This document shows positions 4,917-6,238 of a DNA stretch of 6,238 bases, in pieces. This DNA comes from JANWKQ01 sp040376605. GTDB lineage: Bacteria; Bacteroidota; Bacteroidia; CAIKAF01. A program made the translations under genes and the position numbers. The number at the start of each line of letters is the position of its first letter. The first letter of the stretch is position 1. Where the stretch lies: contig JBEIQI010000186.1 in NCBI GenBank assembly GCA_040376605.1, positions 1 through 6,238 on the forward strand, in the 5' to 3' direction. The notes beneath the pieces were generated by a model that was not told where the DNA came from, made no database searches, and saw only the letters and a list, made by a program, of their open reading frames with translations.

Positions 4917-6238
4917 TTAAAAATTAAAATCCAATCTCATGTTAAAACTTCGGGGCAAGTTCATTATTCCTGGTCTTGCGGCGTATTCTAAATTGGTGAG
5001 ATTTTTTACAATAAAACTAATTTTGGCATTCCATTTTTTAAAGGTGTAGGAGCCTCGGATATCCATAGTAAAATCACCCCGATAATTTTTATGTGTTTCA
5101 ATCCATGGAACAATAAAACCGGGAATGGCCAATTCTAAATAACTAAAGCTCGGATCGATATATTCTATGGTACTCATGTAATAAAAAGTAGATCCAACGC
5201 TTAATGATTTCCAACTGAATTCAACATCTGCTCTTAAAGTATGCCGGTTTCTAAAAGGCAAAATCATGCTATTGTTAGAACTATCCAACAAATGATCCCC
5301 AAAGAATCTAAACATAGTATCTAAATAATTACCTACATTGTTTAAGCCAGGATATGCCGATAAATTGGCAGGAAAACTATAATTATAACCTGCATAAGTA
5401 TTTACTTCTACTGGTCCAATTTGACCCTTTCCACCTAGTGTTAATTCGAATCCCATGATGCGGGCTCTGCCCACATTAAATGCTTTAAATCCAATACCAT
5501 CCGGAGGATAATTTCCAATATTGTATTGAATCATATCTACATATTCCATCCAATACAGAGCTAGATCAACATAACCCGTCCATTTTTTTGTAATATTAAA
5601 TCCTTGCCGTACACCTAATTCGGCATTCCAACCTCGTTCGGGTTTTAGTCCAAGATTGGGTAAAACAAAAAATCCAGAAATTAATTCTGCCTGAATAAAT
5701 CTTTCTCCTAATGACGGAATTCGATAAGATTGTCCAAAAGATCCTCTTAAAAAAGTTTGTATGGCAGCTCTAAAATTAATGCCTCCTCTAAATACCGGAA
5801 TGGATCCTTCTACTAAATAATCGGAACCATTCAACTCATAACGAACACCTGCCACAATGCTCCATCTTCTATAATTAAATTCAAGTTGACCAAATGCCGC
5901 TGCAGAATAGGTTTGAAAAAAATAAGTGGCTTGCCCAGTGCTATCTAATTGTAAACTATCCGGAAAGAGGTTACTTTGAATCCAACCATAATTAAAATAA
6001 CCACCTGCCGTAACTGTAAACATGTTTTTATAAAACTTACGTTGGTATTGATAATCAATCAACAAATTATTGGATACTGCATTGATATCACCTCCAAACC
6101 CATACCTGAATTTTCGATAATAGCGCATATTAACATTATGCTTATTTCCTTTTTTGTCAAAATATTTGAGATGAGGATCTAAAATCAGGAAATAATATTT
6201 ATCGTCTGATGAGAAAGTAGGTTTATAAATTCCATCGG
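4917..6238 (-). CDS. TonB-dependent outer-membrane receptor, C-terminal barrel part
   Basis: The frame is open from the right edge to the stop at 4917, giving 439 residues; the plug domain, TonB box and signal peptide lie outside the window. An internal Met at 6128 is not the true start, because 36 further codons read through to the edge without a stop and carry barrel-like text (ILDPHLKYFDKKGNKHNV). Barrel marks, counted from the edge: GSFGQSYRIPSLGERF (165-180), an R-x-SFGQ-x-R-x-PS-x-x-ER motif; NLGLKPERGWNAELGVRQG (194-212), the NP-x-LKPE-like signature; NVGRARIMGFELTL (255-268), typical of receptors; and VKNLTNLEYAARPGIMNLPR (410-429). The last residue is Phe, the usual outer-membrane barrel assembly signal. 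TonB-dependent receptors bring ferric siderophores, cobalamin, heme or glycans across the outer membrane using proton-motive force passed on by TonB. The NLTN-x-EY...RPG...PRSF ending resembles siderophore or heme receptors more than SusC glycan receptors, but the substrate cannot be decided here. The small PH-like gene follows after 37 bases. Confidence 0.9.
   Translation of the reverse strand, partial: DGIYKPTFSSDDKYYFLILDPHLKYFDKKGNKHNVNMRYYRKFRYGFGGDINAVSNNLLIDYQYQRKFYKNMFTVTAGGYFNYGWIQSNLFPDSLQLDSTGQATYFFQTYSAAAFGQLEFNYRRWSIVAGVRYELNGSDYLVEGSIPVFRGGINFRAAIQTFLRGSFGQSYRIPSLGERFIQAELISGFFVLPNLGLKPERGWNAELGVRQGFNITKKWTGYVDLALYWMEYVDMIQYNIGNYPPDGIGFKAFNVGRARIMGFELTLGGKGQIGPVEVNTYAGYNYSFPANLSAYPGLNNVGNYLDTMFRFFGDHLLDSSNNSMILPFRNRHTLRADVEFSWKSLSVGSTFYYMSTIEYIDPSFSYLELAIPGFIVPWIETHKNYRGDFTMDIRGSYTFKKWNAKISFIVKNLTNLEYAARPGIMNLPRSFNMRLDFNF

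Noticed and set aside
6126..6128. ATG as the start of a 403-residue receptor
   Set aside because: The frame continues upstream without a stop to the edge with barrel-like residues, and a start here would lack the plug domain and signal peptide.
5976..6182. Plus-strand open frame of 68 residues over the receptor
   Set aside because: It is antisense to the continuous barrel frame that runs to the window edge.

Overview
The window looks like chromosomal DNA from a member of the Bacteroidota. The evidence is a PorT/SprT type IX secretion gene directly downstream of ubiE/menG, a SusC/FhuA-style TonB-dependent receptor, a divergent small membrane protein of Bacteroidota character, AT-rich DNA outside one GC-rich island, starts without Shine-Dalgarno sequences, and upstream boxes resembling the Bacteroidota TTG / TAnnTTTG promoter. 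I cannot name the genus.

Layout from left to right. At 1-419 (minus) lies the N-terminal part of porT, cut by the window edge. At 452-1183 (minus) is ubiE/menG, with a GTG start and a perfect TAnnTTTG box; it probably forms a two-gene transcript with porT. At 1184-1403 is a 220-base spacer holding a compact, GC-rich, highly foldable element (1276-1398), the most unusual part of the window. At 1404-2597 (minus) is a class I aspartate aminotransferase. A 163-base divergent spacer follows, then a 173-residue membrane-anchored protein of unknown function (2761-3282, plus). At 3370-4422 (plus) is a diheme cytochrome c peroxidase/MauG-family lipoprotein behind a good Bacteroidota-type promoter. It converges on 4442-4879 (minus), a small protein with a PH/GRAM-like strand pattern, which follows a TonB-dependent receptor (4917-6238, minus, cut by the right edge) by 37 bases.

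The genes do not form one pathway. ubiE completes menaquinone synthesis for respiration, porT serves protein export across the outer membrane, the aminotransferase links amino acids to central carbon metabolism, the diheme enzyme handles peroxide or an unknown oxidation at the cell envelope, and the receptor imports an unidentified ligand. I see no CRISPR array, transposase, phage gene, tRNA or rRNA. The best candidate for something poorly described is the structured intergenic element at 1276-1398. The tyrosine at the expected distal heme-ligand position of the diheme enzyme and the PH-like protein behind the receptor come next.
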